A stretch of 7,229 nucleotides of DNA from Bacteroidota bacterium (GTDB lineage Bacteria > Zhuqueibacterota > Zhuqueibacteria > Zhuqueibacterales > Geothermadaptataceae), in the NCBI GenBank assembly GCA_011375275.1, contig DRLW01000340.1, forward strand, positions 1-7,229. The letters run 5' to 3'. Below, one piece after another: positions 7,093-7,229 of this stretch. Below the pieces are notes generated by a model that had not been told where the DNA came from, searched no databases, and saw only the letters and a program-made list of their open reading frames with translations. A program made the translations under genes and the position numbers. Positions within the stretch are counted from its first letter, which is position 1, and the number at the start of each line of letters is the position of its first letter.

Positions 7093-7195
7093 GGCATTCC
7101 GGTTTCCGCGCAGCGGAAGACCGGAATCTCCCAGACTCTGGCACGTGACCGAAAAGATGAGATTCCGGCACTGCGCTTCGCCTGGCCGGAATGAC
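7093..7195. repeat. REP/MITE-like palindromic element (two hairpins in inverted orientation)
   Basis: Two hairpins flank a spacer of about 34 bases. The left one (7096-7127) pairs attccggt with accggaat and ttccgc with gcggaa around a 3-base loop, with one bulged G. The right one (7162-7192) pairs attccggc with gccggaat and has a small gcg/cgc stem inside. The right arm read on the opposite strand resembles the left arm, sharing cattccgg, gcgcag and ccggaatctc. Elements with ccggaatgac/gagattccgg borders are scattered between genes in many bacterial genomes. No transposase is present, so it would depend on one in trans. Confidence 0.7.
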
Positions 7196-7210
7196 ACATG
7201 CCGGTATCTG

Positions 7211-7224
7211 AACCGGGCCCGGTT
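7211..7224. repeat. Perfect 14-base palindrome at the window edge
   Basis: aaccgggcccggtt is identical to its own reverse complement. With no loop it is a better candidate for a dimeric protein-binding site or recombination remnant than for an RNA hairpin. The next gene is outside the window, so no role can be assigned. Confidence 0.45.
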
Positions 7225-7229
7225 TGCTG

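Overview
The window looks like chromosomal DNA from a Gram-negative bacterium of the Fibrobacterota-Chlorobiota-Bacteroidota (FCB) superphylum. The main reason is a SusC/RagA-type TonB-dependent transporter followed by a SusD/RagB-type surface lipoprotein, a pairing largely confined to that group. The wording of the conserved blocks (a transporter C-terminal block at residues 970-979, a short 432-residue SusD, GC-leaning codons, Shine-Dalgarno-like purine tracts before the genes) suggests a lineage outside the classical gut Bacteroidales, such as Balneolota/Rhodothermota, Ignavibacteria or Gemmatimonadota. That placement is inference from memory of these families and was not tested.

Layout, all genes on the + strand: (1) 1-359, the 3' end of a PDZ-domain protein, probably an HtrA-like periplasmic protease, with a charged helical C-terminus. 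(2) 360-1389, about 1 kb with no convincing gene. It holds several inverted repeats, including a nested pair at 1096-1160 and a possible decayed copy of a palindromic repeat at 508-549. (3) 1390-4563, SusC-like transporter. (4) 4590-5888, SusD-like lipoprotein, 26 bases downstream and surely in the same transcript. (5) 5910-5951, a strong intrinsic terminator closing that operon. (6) 5952-6419, a gene-free stretch with a short direct repeat, a possible promoter at 6223-6251 and a potentially folded leader at 6303-6398. (7) 6420-6935, a small uncharacterised lipoprotein with a GTG start. (8) 6936-7229, non-coding DNA with a REP/MITE-like pair of hairpins and a perfect 14-base palindrome at the edge.

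The functional core is the two-gene operon. The SusD lipoprotein should cap the SusC barrel on the cell surface and bind an oligomeric nutrient (glycan or peptide), which SusC then imports with energy from TonB-ExbBD. No hydrolase, sensor or sigma/anti-sigma gene lies in the window, so the substrate cannot be named. The lipoprotein at 6420 is separated by the terminator and is probably an independent transcription unit. I found no evidence of a CRISPR array, defence island, prophage, tRNA, rRNA or intact transposon. The least explained parts are the long structured intergenic regions and the small lipoprotein.
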